Assembly (NCBI GenBank): GCA_963849955.1 | Contig: CAWKJU010000023.1 | Location: forward strand, 53,479-117,478 | Length of the DNA: 64,000 nucleotides | Reading direction: 5' to 3' | Source of the DNA: CAWFGW01 sp963849955 | GTDB taxonomy: Bacteria; Bacteroidota; Bacteroidia; Cytophagales; JAAEPT01 | Position numbers and translations under genes: made by a program | Notes under the pieces: generated by a model | What the model saw: the letters and a program-made list of their open reading frames with translations, nothing else | Database searches by the model: none | What the model was told of the DNA's origin: nothing | Part shown: positions 36,423 through 46,266 of the stretch, one piece after another | Numbering within the stretch: position 1 is the stretch's first letter | Layout: every line of letters starts with the position of its first letter

Positions 36423-37781
36423 TTATTGTATAATTAGTTTATATGTGGCAAAGAAACTTTCAATCTGCAAGAAATAGACTCCTTTCTCAAGTTTGTTTAA
36501 ATCTACAATTACCTCACCATTCACAATTTGAAATGTGTCGACAGTTTCTAGCGTTAGTGGCAAAATAATTTTTGCTTCTAAAGGCACATCATTCACCTTA
36601 TCTAACTTTAAAAGTGTTCTTCCTTTTGTAGGATTAGGATAAATATTCACCTCCGCGTTTGCTAACTTTGAATTACTCAATGCTTCTATGGGTGAGTAAG
36701 AATAATTACCATCAAAATCAGTTTGTTTCAATCGAAAATAAATTATTTCTACAAATGGAAAAGCAGGGGAACTATCTTCATATACTATTGGCATCAGTGA
36801 ATTACCAGCTCCTTGTTGTTCTAATAGAACATTGAATGTAATTAAGTCATAAGAATATTCGATAGTGAAGTAGTCGTTGTTTTCTTCGGTTAAAGTTTCC
36901 CAGGTAAAAACAAAATCTTCGTTTTTCAATGAAACGTTAAAATATTTAAGTTCTATAGGTAAAGCTATACCATTGTTTACACATTCTCCTCCACTACCCG
37001 GAGCACAAACAGACGCACAATATGTCCCACCAAATCCTACTCGACCACCACCAGAGGTGCCATTACAATCAAATGTACCGCCATATTTATTGACACTTGT
37101 GGCATTTGGAAAATTCATGACGCCATCGTTTATAATGTTAGCTTGACCAAAAAGTACTTGCCCAGTACCTCGACTAGTGAAACTACCTAAAGTATTAATA
37201 TTAAAATTACCAGAATGAAAGCTAGTATTTCCGCTAATATCAACCTTACCTGCAACATTAAAAAATGTACCTGCCGCATCATTATTTAAATTACCTGTAA
37301 CATTAAGTGAACCCGTTGAGCTAATATTCCACGTACCAAGTATCTGCATCATACCATTTCCCACATTCATTTCACCCGATAAATTAATAACACTCCCAGG
37401 TGTATTTAACGTAGTAAAAAAACCAGTAACATTTAAGGAAGAGCCCGACATTATAGTCAATTTACTATTACTTATACTAAAATTTTTATTTCCCAAAATA
37501 CTTAAACTTCCATTATTACCTATAATAGTGACCAAGTTAGCTCCAGCTAAAGCAAAAGTATAACTAGGGGTAGTTGATAGCGGATGATTGATGAAAATAG
37601 TATCATTTGGCGCAGAGGATTTTGTGTATCCAGCAGAACTCCCCGGAACAATACCACCTACCCAATTATTAGAATCGCCATACAGACCACTCCCTCCAGC
37701 TTTAGTATAAAAATTTGCTGCGTTGGTATAAAACATAAAGTTTAAAACAGCGATGAGTCCTAATGAGATTTTTTTTAGCAT
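36423..37781 (-). CDS. Secreted beta-helix-like protein with T9SS type A sorting domain
   Basis: The 452-residue protein has a signal peptide (about 1-21). It then has a repetitive Ser/Gly/Asn-rich region, with GDSNNWVGGIVPG and short strands such as LSILGNKNFSISNSKLTIMSGSS cut into regular turns, suggesting a right-handed beta helix. A region resembling an Ig-like fold follows (FTWETLTEENNDYFTIEYS), and the C-terminal sorting domain shows VNIYPNPTKGRTLLKL and LEKGVYFLQIES. It is exported through the outer membrane by the type IX system; ligand or activity unknown. Confidence 0.85.
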   Translation of the reverse strand: MLKKISLGLIAVLNFMFYTNAANFYTKAGGSGLYGDSNNWVGGIVPGSSAGYTKSSAPNDTIFINHPLSTTPSYTFALAGANLVTIIGNNGSLSILGNKNFSISNSKLTIMSGSSLNVTGFFTTLNTPGSVINLSGEMNVGNGMMQILGTWNISSTGSLNVTGNLNNDAAGTFFNVAGKVDISGNTSFHSGNFNINTLGSFTSRGTGQVLFGQANIINDGVMNFPNATSVNKYGGTFDCNGTSGGGRVGFGGTYCASVCAPGSGGECVNNGIALPIELKYFNVSLKNEDFVFTWETLTEENNDYFTIEYSYDLITFNVLLEQQGAGNSLMPIVYEDSSPAFPFVEIIYFRLKQTDFDGNYSYSPIEALSNSKLANAEVNIYPNPTKGRTLLKLDKVNDVPLEAKIILPLTLETVDTFQIVNGEVIVDLNKLEKGVYFLQIESFFATYKLIIQ

Positions 37782-37884
37782 GGTGTGTGTGTGTTTTAAT
37801 TATACACTTTCCTCCTAAAAAACTAAACGTACAATAGTTCCTTAAGGTTGCTTATTAGATTTGACACTTGATTATTCAAACAAG

Positions 37885-40800
37885 TTAAACAGAGAAAAAT
37901 TGAACTAATTTTTCCTGTACTTTACTTTTATCTACCCAATAATTCCGACTATAAATGCTAGTAAACTTCCATTCCAGTGTCGTCATTCTTAATTGTTTGT
38001 ATGCATGATACTCTTTTACTCCTAACGTATAATAAAAATTATCGTCAGTATGTATTGTCCCAATTATTCTCCCCTCTTTTTTCAATGTTACATCAGCAAA
38101 AGGTAGATTGTTTTCAGCCTTGAAATATTCGGTCAATAAACCTTGAATATTTGAGTTTAAATACCAATCTGATGCTTGTACTAAATTAGGGACTAGTTGG
38201 GGTATAAAATTGCCTTCAGATACAGCGTATGCATAGTTTAAATATTTTTTAAACAGCTTAGGGCCTATATGTTTTGTCTCATCAACTTGTAGCTGATGTG
38301 GAAGAATACTAGAAAAAAGAATAATCCGTTTTTTAGCACGAGTTATTGCTACATTGAGTCTGTTTTCACCTTTTTCAAAATTTAAACTCCCGAAATTAGC
38401 ATTTACTTTTCCAGCTTTATTAACTGCATATCCAATAGAAAACAAAATAACCTCTCTCTCATCTCCTTGTACATTTTCAATATTCTTTACAAAAACAGCA
38501 TTTGGTAAAATTATTTGATCCTCTAAAAGTCTTTCATCAATAAGGTCTAGAATTAAGTTTTGCTGTTTATAGTTAAATGTAACAATGCCAAGGCTTGTCT
38601 CTCCACTTTTCACAAGTTCAAATAAATATTCAACAACAGCAATTGCCTCTATTTCATTTACGCCATTTTCCCACAAGCCATCAATTTTTTTAAATAATAT
38701 TCCGGGTTTATTGGTATTTATTTGATCAAAATGAGGAATGAGTTGAAGGGTGTTATTGTAAAAATGGCTATTTGAAAAATCAATCAAATCCAGGCTTTCA
38801 CTCCTGTAATGTCCTGTAAGTTGTGTTTGAAGAAAATATTTCGTGGACAAATCTAATAATGAATCAATTTCTAAGTCAGAAGAAATCTCTTCATCCTCCT
38901 CAAACCTAACTTGATATAAATCATTGGGAGCTAATTGGTGTTTATCTCCTGTTATGACTACCTGTTTTGCTCTATAAATTGCAGGAAGTCCTTTTTCGGC
39001 AAAACATTGTGAAGCTTCATCAAAAATGACAAGATCAAATTTCATATCCATTGAAAAAATTGCTGAAACTGATTCTGGCGATGCTAACCAACATGGAATT
39101 AGATTAAAGAGCTCATCTTTAAATGTTGAAATAGTTTTTCGAACGGGCCATATTTTTCTTTTTTTAGATACTTGATGCTCCAATTCACGATAAGTCGTTC
39201 TATTATTTAACCGATTATATTCAATCTCTTTATACGTCTGTTCTCTTGCTTTAAGCAATAATATGTCATTTGATAACGCTAATTTTTTCTTGATACAGTT
39301 CTGTAATTCTTTTTCTTCTTTTTCAAATTTTAGTGTAGAAACAGTCTTCAACATGGGGTGTTTCGCCTCTATATGCTCTATCCAAGCAATACGTAAGCTG
39401 TTTTGAAAAATATCCTGTCCAGATTGTGTATCAGTAGCAACTTCAACTAATTTATCTAATATTTTTTTCTCTTCATTGGTAAGCTCTTTCAAAGCTTTAT
39501 CATAAAGACAAAGGTTTTCAAAATGTTCAGAAAGCGTTTCCGACCAAGCTATCGATAAAGTGGGTGTATTTAATAGTTTCCCTATCTGAGTTTTAGATAA
39601 GTATATATGCCACATCTCTAATTGAGTTGCAACAACCCTACACCAATTCAACACCTCTATTACAGCATTTTTCAACGCTATTGTTGTATACCTTTCTAAG
39701 GGGAGATACTGAACAAAACTCCTCAATTCTTCCGCTATACATTTTGCTTCTAACGCTCCAATAACTTCATCAAACCATAACTGAATAGCTGATTGATCTG
39801 TAGATCTAGGTGCGTCTGCCAGCCACTTACATTCTTTTAAGCTTGTTAATAAGTGCTCTAAATTTAACCTATTATCTACCTTATTAATTAATAGTTTTAT
39901 GTCTGACTTATTCCACCCTAAATCATTGGAGATCAACAGCCTTTTTATTGCATATTTGTCTTTACTGACAAAGTGCCATTTTAACCTGCTAAAAATATTT
40001 TTACGTGATTTAGAATAGCCACTTAATGCCTTCTGGATTGTAGCAAGCTCTTCAGCCTTAATATTTTTTACTATTCCATCGTTTTTATAACATGCTAAAA
40101 TCTGTTTCTCTTTTATATATAACCAGTCTTTATCAGTAGAGGTTTTGAGGAATTTTTTAAAAAACGAATAAACTTTATCCGCTGAAACTATCTCTATCAG
40201 GTCTTTAATACACCTTTCACGATCAAGAATCCATTTACTCTCTTCAACTGACAACTGATGTCCGATCAGTGAGTTTGTCTTTTTGGAAAAGTCTTCTTGA
40301 TATAAAGGAATGTTTTTTAAAATATTCAGAATTTTAGGTAAATCTGAAGTTGTGAACTTTGAGAAATCTAATCTATCAGAAAAATAAAAATCATTCGCAT
40401 CAAATAACTTAGCATAAGGAAATAGCCAATCCAGTTTATCATTAAATTCAGAAAGTTTGTGTCGATCAAACACTCTATACTCTTGAGTAACAGAAAAATG
40501 AGGTTTTAAAGGTGAGCTCGTCACATATAACTCTTTAACGGAAAGGCCACATTCTTTGGTATCAAACAAAGCTTGTTTAAACTCCTCAAATGATTCTGTT
40601 AGTTGATCAATTCTTCTACACGCATGTAAATATTCTCTTTCAAGATAAATAGTGTCAAGTCCGTTATTCAGTTGCCTATATTTCTCTAGGTTATTAATTT
40701 GATTTTCAATTTGACTATAGGTGTGTTTTCTATCATTTTTAAAATCATGAACCACACTCACAAAATCACCTAACTCTTTTTCTTGTAATCGTTTATGCAC

Positions 40801-41847
40801 AACATCGAGGGCTGCCCTTTTTTGAGACACTACTAATATATTTTTGCCTCGAGCGATATAATCAGCAATTAAATTACAAATCAGTTGTGACTTACCTGTT
40901 CCAGGAGGACCTTGCACCACTAAAGAGTTACCTTGTTTGACGGCTTTTAAAGCTGCTTCTTGTGATGCATCAATTTGAAAAGGCGTAAAAGTATGCTCCT
41001 CTTTAATACGCGATAGTTGTTTGTGTTTATCAGGGCTAATTTGATTCTTTGATAAGAAAAAATGCTCAAAAGTACTCAAATTCATTTTTGGAAATCCAAT
41101 AATCATAGTCGGGCATTAAGTAAGAACCAGACTGCGGATATATTCCTAAATTAGCTGTGTTTTCAAGCTTCAGAATACCTGTTTTATAGTCATTTTCAAA
41201 TTCGCCTTTTTTATAATTAACCGTGTTTCTAAGCCTATTTTCAAATACCTCAGCACTAAAGTTGATATCAATTGGCGAAGATTTCAAAATAGCATACAAC
41301 TCATTTCTAAAGATTTGGGAATCATTGTAATCTTCAAAAACAGTATCTATAAACTCTTCCTCAAGGGGCGTCTCATTAAAATATGAGTAGGCGAGCAAAA
41401 AACTTTTATTAAAACAAATACTTTCGTCTGAACGCTTTTCTAATCTCCAAAAACCATTTTTTTGAGACAGGTTAACGGGAAAAATAAGAGTGGACATCTT
41501 GTTGACGAACTATTTTTAAATTTACCAATGACAAAAGGCCATCCGATATATAATTCTTTTACCCCCCGTTCTTCTAACAAAAACTGGGTTTGTCGTTCTA
41601 TTTTTTTTAATTTTTTTGAAACTTCATTAACTGATGTATTTCTACTATCATTGGTAGAGCATAGATCATAAACTCTTCTATTACTAAAAAGAAAATCTAT
41701 TACATCAAAAGAGGGAACTGAGTTTAAAAAGTCTAGTTCGTGTAAATCAAAATCTTGAGATGATGAAAACCGCTGTTGAAGTATTGACTTATTATTACCG
41801 TTAAGGTTGGTTAATTTTTTTTGTAGTGCCTTTAAATCCCTAATCAT
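37885..41847 (-). pseudogene. Very large Upf1-like superfamily 1 helicase (DUF4011/DUF3320-type), two frameshifts near the 5' end
   Basis: Corrected, the gene encodes about 1320 residues (3963 nt, a multiple of three, so one gain and one loss). Frame changes lie near 41478-41485 (CPLLFFP to VNLSQKNG) and 41085-41095 (MPDYDYW to NLSTFEHFF), both at short homopolymers. Motifs are Walker A VVQGPPGTGKSQLI, VVSQKRAALDVVHKRL, a long helical insertion, Walker B DLVIFDEASQ, GDKHQLAP, LTGHYRSES, NVQGDEREVI and NVAITRAKK. The last about 70 residues (EGRIIGTIHTDDNFYYTLGV...YSRNYWVD) resemble the Vsr-like nuclease domain that ends such helicases, but with poor catalytic residues. Related proteins occur near defence loci; no such neighbours are here. 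Confidence 0.78.
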
Positions 41848-41863
41848 AGATGGGGTTTACAGC

Positions 41864-42628
41864 TTAGAACCTCGTCTTAGCGTGTTCAGGTCTATGAAGC
41901 GTATATTCAGCACCAAAAAACAATGATATACTATAGTTGTGAGAACCACTTCTGTCTTTTTCAATGTTATAGAGCTTAGTTCCATTGACGACTTTATTTG
42001 GCTTATCCATATTAGTCAAGCTTAAATCTGCTCTTAAACCACCAGTTAAGTTTATCCATTTAGTAAATTCATAATCAACTCCCATCCCTGCAACAGCATC
42101 AATAGTAAATTGATGATAATAATCCGTGCTTTGTTCCGGTAAATCAAAATAATCGTAAGTTTTACCTTCTTTGTAAGCAAGTAGTCCACCATCATTATCA
42201 ATTAAATAACTTATTTGTGGACCTGCAAATAGAATTAAACTTAAGTGTCGTGTGTATGGATGACTTACTTCAAATGTTGGGCTAAATTTTATATAATCAA
42301 GCCTCGTTTGACCAGATTTAGTGATTATTTCACTTCCAGCTTTATAATTTGCAGTCCATTTCTGAGAATGTCCTTGATAAATTAAATCAATTCTATAACC
42401 ATACCGACTATGTTTTCTTGTATCTTTTTTTCCTTTATAAAAGTGAATAAAATTCACACCCAATCCTCTAGACATTGTAAAGCTGTTTGAATAAAGCTCT
42501 TCGGATTTATCTGCACTATTATATATACCAGTTATTGAGCTAAGTAGGTAACCACCGATTTCATTCTGAGCTTTTAACTGGATAGCAGTCATTAATACGA
42601 CCGCCAAGAGGATGATTTTCTTTAACAT
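41864..42628 (-). CDS. Outer-membrane beta-barrel protein, hypothetical
   Basis: The ATG at 42628 begins a signal peptide (MLKKIILLAVVLMTAIQLKAQ). The mature protein, about 233 residues, has alternating hydrophobic strands, GVNFIHFYKG, LSLILFAGPQISYL, VAGMGVDYEFTKWINLTGGLRADLSL and YSISLFFGAEYTLH, typical of a small PorT-like or OmpA-type barrel. No enzymatic motif is seen. It lies 17 nt downstream of the helicase's likely start, divergent from rlmN, and has a TAnnTTTG element just upstream. Confidence 0.72.
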   Translation of the reverse strand: MLKKIILLAVVLMTAIQLKAQNEIGGYLLSSITGIYNSADKSEELYSNSFTMSRGLGVNFIHFYKGKKDTRKHSRYGYRIDLIYQGHSQKWTANYKAGSEIITKSGQTRLDYIKFSPTFEVSHPYTRHLSLILFAGPQISYLIDNDGGLLAYKEGKTYDYFDLPEQSTDYYHQFTIDAVAGMGVDYEFTKWINLTGGLRADLSLTNMDKPNKVVNGTKLYNIEKDRSGSHNYSISLFFGAEYTLHRPEHAKTRF

Positions 42629-42634
42629 AATATA

Positions 42635-42642
42635 CAAATATA
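42635..42642 (-). promoter_or_regulatory. -7 element TATATTTG for the outer-membrane barrel gene
   Basis: The element matches TAnnTTTG on the minus strand and ends 6 nt before the ATG at 42628, again predicting a very short or absent 5' leader. The -33 element is not obvious. Confidence 0.4.
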
Positions 42643-42763
42643 AGTATTTGACTTTTACATCTTCTAAAATGATTCTAAAAGTTTTTTTAAGTTATCTTAT
42701 TGCCACAGTAATTATTCTCCATTTTACAACTCGTGGGTTACCCATAAAGTTAAATGAAAGTGA

Positions 42764-42771
42764 TACCTTTG
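42764..42771 (+). promoter_or_regulatory. -7 element TACCTTTG for rlmN
   Basis: The element matches TAnnTTTG and ends 4 nt before the rlmN ATG at 42776; the implied transcript is nearly leaderless. No strong -33 element is visible. Confidence 0.4.
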
Positions 42772-42775
42772 TTAT

Positions 42776-43816
42776 ATGCTTGAAAAAAAACAAGACATAC
42801 GATTACTAACTTTAAATCAGATAGCTGATTTTCTGAGCGAAAACGGTGAAAAAGCATTTAGAAGCAAACAAATATTTGAATGGATATGGAAAAAATCTGC
42901 TCGAAATTTTGATGCGATGACCAACTTATCGCTTCCAACACGTGATTTATTAAAAGCAAATTTTGACATATTACCTGTTATTATTGATGACGCACAAATA
43001 AGCAATGACAGAACAATAAAATATGGATTAAAGCTTCACGACACACACATTGTTGAAGGCGTTTTAATACCTACTCCCAAACGGATGACTGCTTGTATCT
43101 CTTCTCAAGTAGGCTGCTCTCTCACCTGTAAGTTTTGTGCTACGGGTTATTTAGATCGCAAAAGAAATTTAGACGCTGCTGAAATTTACGACCAGGTAGT
43201 CATCATAGCAAAGGAATCTGAATCTAGATACAACCAACCGTTAACTAACATCGTGTATATGGGAATGGGTGAGCCTCTTCTCAATTATGCTAATGTATTA
43301 AAATCAATCGAGCACATTACTTCACCCAATGGTTTAGGCATGTCTCCTAAACGAATTACTGTTTCGACTGCTGGAATTGCCAAAATGATAAAAAAATTAG
43401 GGGATGATGATGTGAAATTTAATTTAGCCATCTCTTTGCACGCAGCAAATGATGTGAAAAGAAATACCATCATGCCTATCAATGAAAGTAATTCGCTAGA
43501 GGCATTATCAGAAGCATTGATTTATTTTTATGAGAAAACTAAATCCAAAGTTACTTTTGAATATATCATATTTAATGATTTTAACGACAACATCGAAGAC
43601 GCTCGTGAGTTGTATGAGTTTGCTAAATGTGTACCGAGTAAAGTCAATATCATTGAATATAACCCAATTAAAGAAGCTACTTATTTAAAAGCTGAAAAAG
43701 ATAAAATAGATCAGTTCCAAGAATATTTAGAAAACAGAGGTTTGACCACCAAAGTTAGAAGAAGCCGAGGCAAAGATATAGACGCAGCCTGTGGCCAATT
43801 AGCAGGAAAGAAATAA
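42776..43816 (+). CDS. rlmN: Dual-specificity RNA methyltransferase RlmN (23S rRNA A2503)
   Basis: RlmN is a radical-SAM enzyme that methylates C2 of A2503 in 23S rRNA and of A37 in some tRNAs. The 346-residue protein has the cluster motif CKFCATG preceded by SSQVGCSLT, YMGMGEPLLNY, the ISLHAAND segment, and the C-terminal cysteine in DAACGQLAG that forms the methyl-transfer thioester partner. The N-terminal accessory domain is present. Its stop overlaps the start of the next small gene (TAATG). Confidence 0.96.
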   Translation: MLEKKQDIRLLTLNQIADFLSENGEKAFRSKQIFEWIWKKSARNFDAMTNLSLPTRDLLKANFDILPVIIDDAQISNDRTIKYGLKLHDTHIVEGVLIPTPKRMTACISSQVGCSLTCKFCATGYLDRKRNLDAAEIYDQVVIIAKESESRYNQPLTNIVYMGMGEPLLNYANVLKSIEHITSPNGLGMSPKRITVSTAGIAKMIKKLGDDDVKFNLAISLHAANDVKRNTIMPINESNSLEALSEALIYFYEKTKSKVTFEYIIFNDFNDNIEDARELYEFAKCVPSKVNIIEYNPIKEATYLKAEKDKIDQFQEYLENRGLTTKVRRSRGKDIDAACGQLAGKK

Positions 43817-44118
43817 TGGAATTTGAAGAATATTGTGCATCAAAGAAAATTGACGCTGATCAATTTAAACAAACGGACGAAATGTTGTTTTCTGAATTAA
43901 AAAGTATTTTTTCAGAAATGCATGTTGAAAGTTTCACTACCCAAAAAAAATTTTTAATCAACAACTTAAGAAGAAGGTTTAAACTCGTTGAATTAAAAAA
44001 AGAAGTGGAAAACACTATCTCTAAACCAACTGAGAAGAAGGTTGTAATTCCAGGAGTAAGTAAATCACAACCTAAAAAACCAGCGACTTTATTAAAACCA
44101 AGAATACCGAATAAATAG
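43816..44118 (+). CDS. Small basic hypothetical protein
   Basis: The 100-residue protein has no recognised family. It is predicted helical in the first 65 residues (IDADQFKQTDEMLFSELKSIF, KKFLINNLRRRF), followed by a Lys/Pro-rich tail. The ATG shares a base with the rlmN stop, so translation is coupled. The strict coupling is the only hint to function; it may affect ribosome or RNA metabolism, but that is inference. Confidence 0.65.
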   Translation: MEFEEYCASKKIDADQFKQTDEMLFSELKSIFSEMHVESFTTQKKFLINNLRRRFKLVELKKEVENTISKPTEKKVVIPGVSKSQPKKPATLLKPRIPNK

Positions 44119-44169
44119 GTTAAATCAATCGTCTTAGTAATTTTACTTACTAACCATTTTAAAACTTAC

Positions 44170-44199
44170 TTGGTTAAGAGGTAAAATCACTTATTTTTG
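44170..44199 (+). promoter_or_regulatory. Full Bacteroidota promoter (TTG-N19-TATTTTTG) for sucD
   Basis: TTG at 44170-44172 and TATTTTTG at 44192-44199 are separated by 19 nt, matching the -33/-7 consensus of the Bacteroidota primary sigma factor. The -7 box ends 21 nt before the sucD ATG. Confidence 0.6.
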
Positions 44200-44220
44200 T
44201 AAACTTCAATATCAAGAATT

Positions 44221-45111
44221 ATGAGTGTACTAGTTAATAAAAATTCAAAAGTAATTGTACAAGGTTTTACCGGTACAGAAGGATCATTTCATGCTGAACA
44301 GATGATTGAGTATGGAACTAACGTTGTCGGTGGTGTAACTCCAGGAAAAGGTGGGCAAACACATTTGGGAAAACCAGTTTTTAACACTGTTAAAGATGCT
44401 GTTGATACAACGGGTGCTGATGTCTCTATCATTTTCGTTCCTCCTGCATTTGCGGCAGACGCAATAATGGAAGCTGCTGAGGGTGGTATTAAAGTAATTA
44501 TTACTATTACAGAAGGAATTCCTGTAAAAGACATGATTCCTGCTAAAGAATATGTAAAGAAAAAAGGAATCGTATTAATAGGTCCTAACTGTCCTGGTGT
44601 TATTACTCCTGGCGAAGCAAAAGTAGGTATCATGCCTGGGTTTGTTTTCAAAAAAGGAAAAATAGGAATTGTTTCAAAATCTGGTACATTAACTTACGAA
44701 GCTGCCGATCAAATTGTAAAAGCTGGCTTAGGTATTTCTACAGCAATTGGTATTGGAGGAGACCCAATAATTGGTACTTCAACTAAACAAGCTGTTGAAT
44801 TATTAATGAATGACCCTGACACAGACGGAATCGTCATGATTGGGGAAATTGGTGGACAGTATGAGGCAGAGGCTGCTCAATGGATTAAATCACAAGGAAA
44901 TCCAAAACCAGTTGTTGGTTTTATAGCTGGACAAACTGCTCCTAAGGGAAAAAGAATGGGACATGCTGGTGCTATCATTGGTGGTGCAGACGATACGGCT
45001 GAAGCAAAAATGAGAATCATGCGTGAGTGTGGTTTGTTTGTTTCTGACTCTCCTGCAACAATCGGTGATATGATGGTCAAAGCCCTTCAAGAAACAGGGG
45101 TTACTGCCTAA
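44221..45111 (+). CDS. sucD: Succinyl-CoA ligase, alpha subunit
   Basis: SucD with SucC interconverts succinyl-CoA and succinate with substrate-level phosphorylation in the TCA cycle. The 296-residue protein has the CoA-binding Rossmann start (VIVQGFTGTEGSFHAEQM), IGPNCPGVITPGE, KSGTLTYEAADQ, and the phospho-histidine loop GHAGAIIGG (His about 246). sucC is not in the window, so the two subunits are unlinked here. It has its own promoter and a strong terminator. Confidence 0.96.
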   Translation: MSVLVNKNSKVIVQGFTGTEGSFHAEQMIEYGTNVVGGVTPGKGGQTHLGKPVFNTVKDAVDTTGADVSIIFVPPAFAADAIMEAAEGGIKVIITITEGIPVKDMIPAKEYVKKKGIVLIGPNCPGVITPGEAKVGIMPGFVFKKGKIGIVSKSGTLTYEAADQIVKAGLGISTAIGIGGDPIIGTSTKQAVELLMNDPDTDGIVMIGEIGGQYEAEAAQWIKSQGNPKPVVGFIAGQTAPKGKRMGHAGAIIGGADDTAEAKMRIMRECGLFVSDSPATIGDMMVKALQETGVTA

Positions 45112-45128
45112 CAAAAATATTTGTCAAT

Positions 45129-45165
45129 AAAAAAGCCTCTTCTTTTAACAAGAAGAGGCTTTTTT
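45129..45165. terminator. Intrinsic terminator after sucD (bidirectional)
   Basis: A 16-bp perfect stem (45129-45144 and 45150-45165) with loop TTAAC has GCCTCTTCTT at its core and A/T runs at both ends. It serves sucD on plus and can serve nothing else on minus except read-through from the barrel gene at 45184-45636. Confidence 0.85.
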
Positions 45166-45183
45166 TATGTAATTAGGTATGAA

Positions 45184-45636
45184 TTATGGAAATACATAAC
45201 GTATCATGAAACCAAAATTTGATTCAAAATCCTGACCTGAATCTATAATGAAGAAACCTGGTCTTACATCTAATCCTAATGCAATAGGAGCCTCTCCAAA
45301 ATGATACTCAATACCAGCAACAGCTTCAACTTTAAAAGGTGTAGAATTATCATTGATACCTAAATATGCACCAGGTCCTATATACCAAGAGAAATTATTT
45401 TGTATAAGAAATTGCCATTGGTATGAAGCGGCTAGGCCTATATAATCATCATCTAAGGATAAGTCTGCTTGCACACGATTATTTTCACTTAATGTAAATA
45501 TAGCGTCCAGTGCTCCAAATACTCTCCCATCGCCTGATGCTAAACGAGCACCTAACTCAAACCCTTCACTTTGCGCTTGAGATTGATAGATAGAAAAGGA
45601 AGAAATAAACAATAATGATAATAGTAACTTTTTCAT
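45184..45636 (-). CDS. Small outer-membrane barrel protein, paralogue A
   Basis: The ATG at 45636 starts a signal peptide (MKKLLLSLLFISSFSIYQSQA). The mature part, about 130 residues, is a short beta barrel beginning QSEGFELGARLASGDGRVFGALDAIF and ending FGFMIRYVF. It shares layout with paralogue B (QSEGPELGVRLGGG...), located 104 nt upstream on the same strand. Such small Bacteroidota barrels have no known activity. Confidence 0.72.
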   Translation of the reverse strand: MKKLLLSLLFISSFSIYQSQAQSEGFELGARLASGDGRVFGALDAIFTLSENNRVQADLSLDDDYIGLAASYQWQFLIQNNFSWYIGPGAYLGINDNSTPFKVEAVAGIEYHFGEAPIALGLDVRPGFFIIDSGQDFESNFGFMIRYVFP

Positions 45637-45739
45637 AATTATATTTTGGTTTAGTTTAGTTGAAGCAATACTACTCAATCCTTATGCCATCAAACAAATG
45701 ATCAGAAGCATTGAGATATTTTTTACATTTCTTTTAATA

Positions 45740-46231
45740 TTAAAATCTATATCTACACATAATCCCACCAACACTTCCATAACCTACATCACTATTTAGC
45801 CCAAACGCAGGTCTAAAATCCAAACCAACAGTTAAAGGCACTGGTTCTATTTGGTATTCAATACCTATCACTCCGAGTATTGCAATTGATGAGTAAGTGT
45901 AACGTTCATCAACATATCTATTTCCTCTATAATAACGATGATCTCTCCAGCTATAAAAACCTAAACCAAAACCAGGATAGACCGAAAAGTTTTCTCCTAT
46001 ATCAAACTGCCATTCATAAAGTCCGTCTAAACCAAAGAAATGATTACCTAGCCCAAGATCTAAATGAATTCTATTCATGTCGCTAACTACTGGTAAAACA
46101 AAATCTACAGCACTAAACCCTGTACCATAACCTCCACCTAAACGCACTCCTAATTCTGGACCTTCAGATTGAGCAGACACAAAGAAAGAACTAATTGATA
46201 CTAAAGCTAAAAGCAATATTTTTTTCATCAT
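45740..46231 (-). CDS. Small outer-membrane barrel protein, paralogue B
   Basis: The 163-residue protein has a signal peptide (about 1-20, ending FVSA/Q) and the same start as paralogue A (QSEGPELGVRLGGGYG). It has eight or so strands, an Arg/Tyr-rich loop (WRDHRYYRGNRYVDERYTY) absent from A, and the C-terminal SVGGIMCRYRF. A and B look like a tandem duplication that has since diverged strongly. It follows murB by 35 nt. Confidence 0.72.
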   Translation of the reverse strand: MMKKILLLALVSISSFFVSAQSEGPELGVRLGGGYGTGFSAVDFVLPVVSDMNRIHLDLGLGNHFFGLDGLYEWQFDIGENFSVYPGFGLGFYSWRDHRYYRGNRYVDERYTYSSIAILGVIGIEYQIEPVPLTVGLDFRPAFGLNSDVGYGSVGGIMCRYRF

Positions 46232-46266
46232 TTAATAAATTTGATTCAACACGCAATATACAATTT

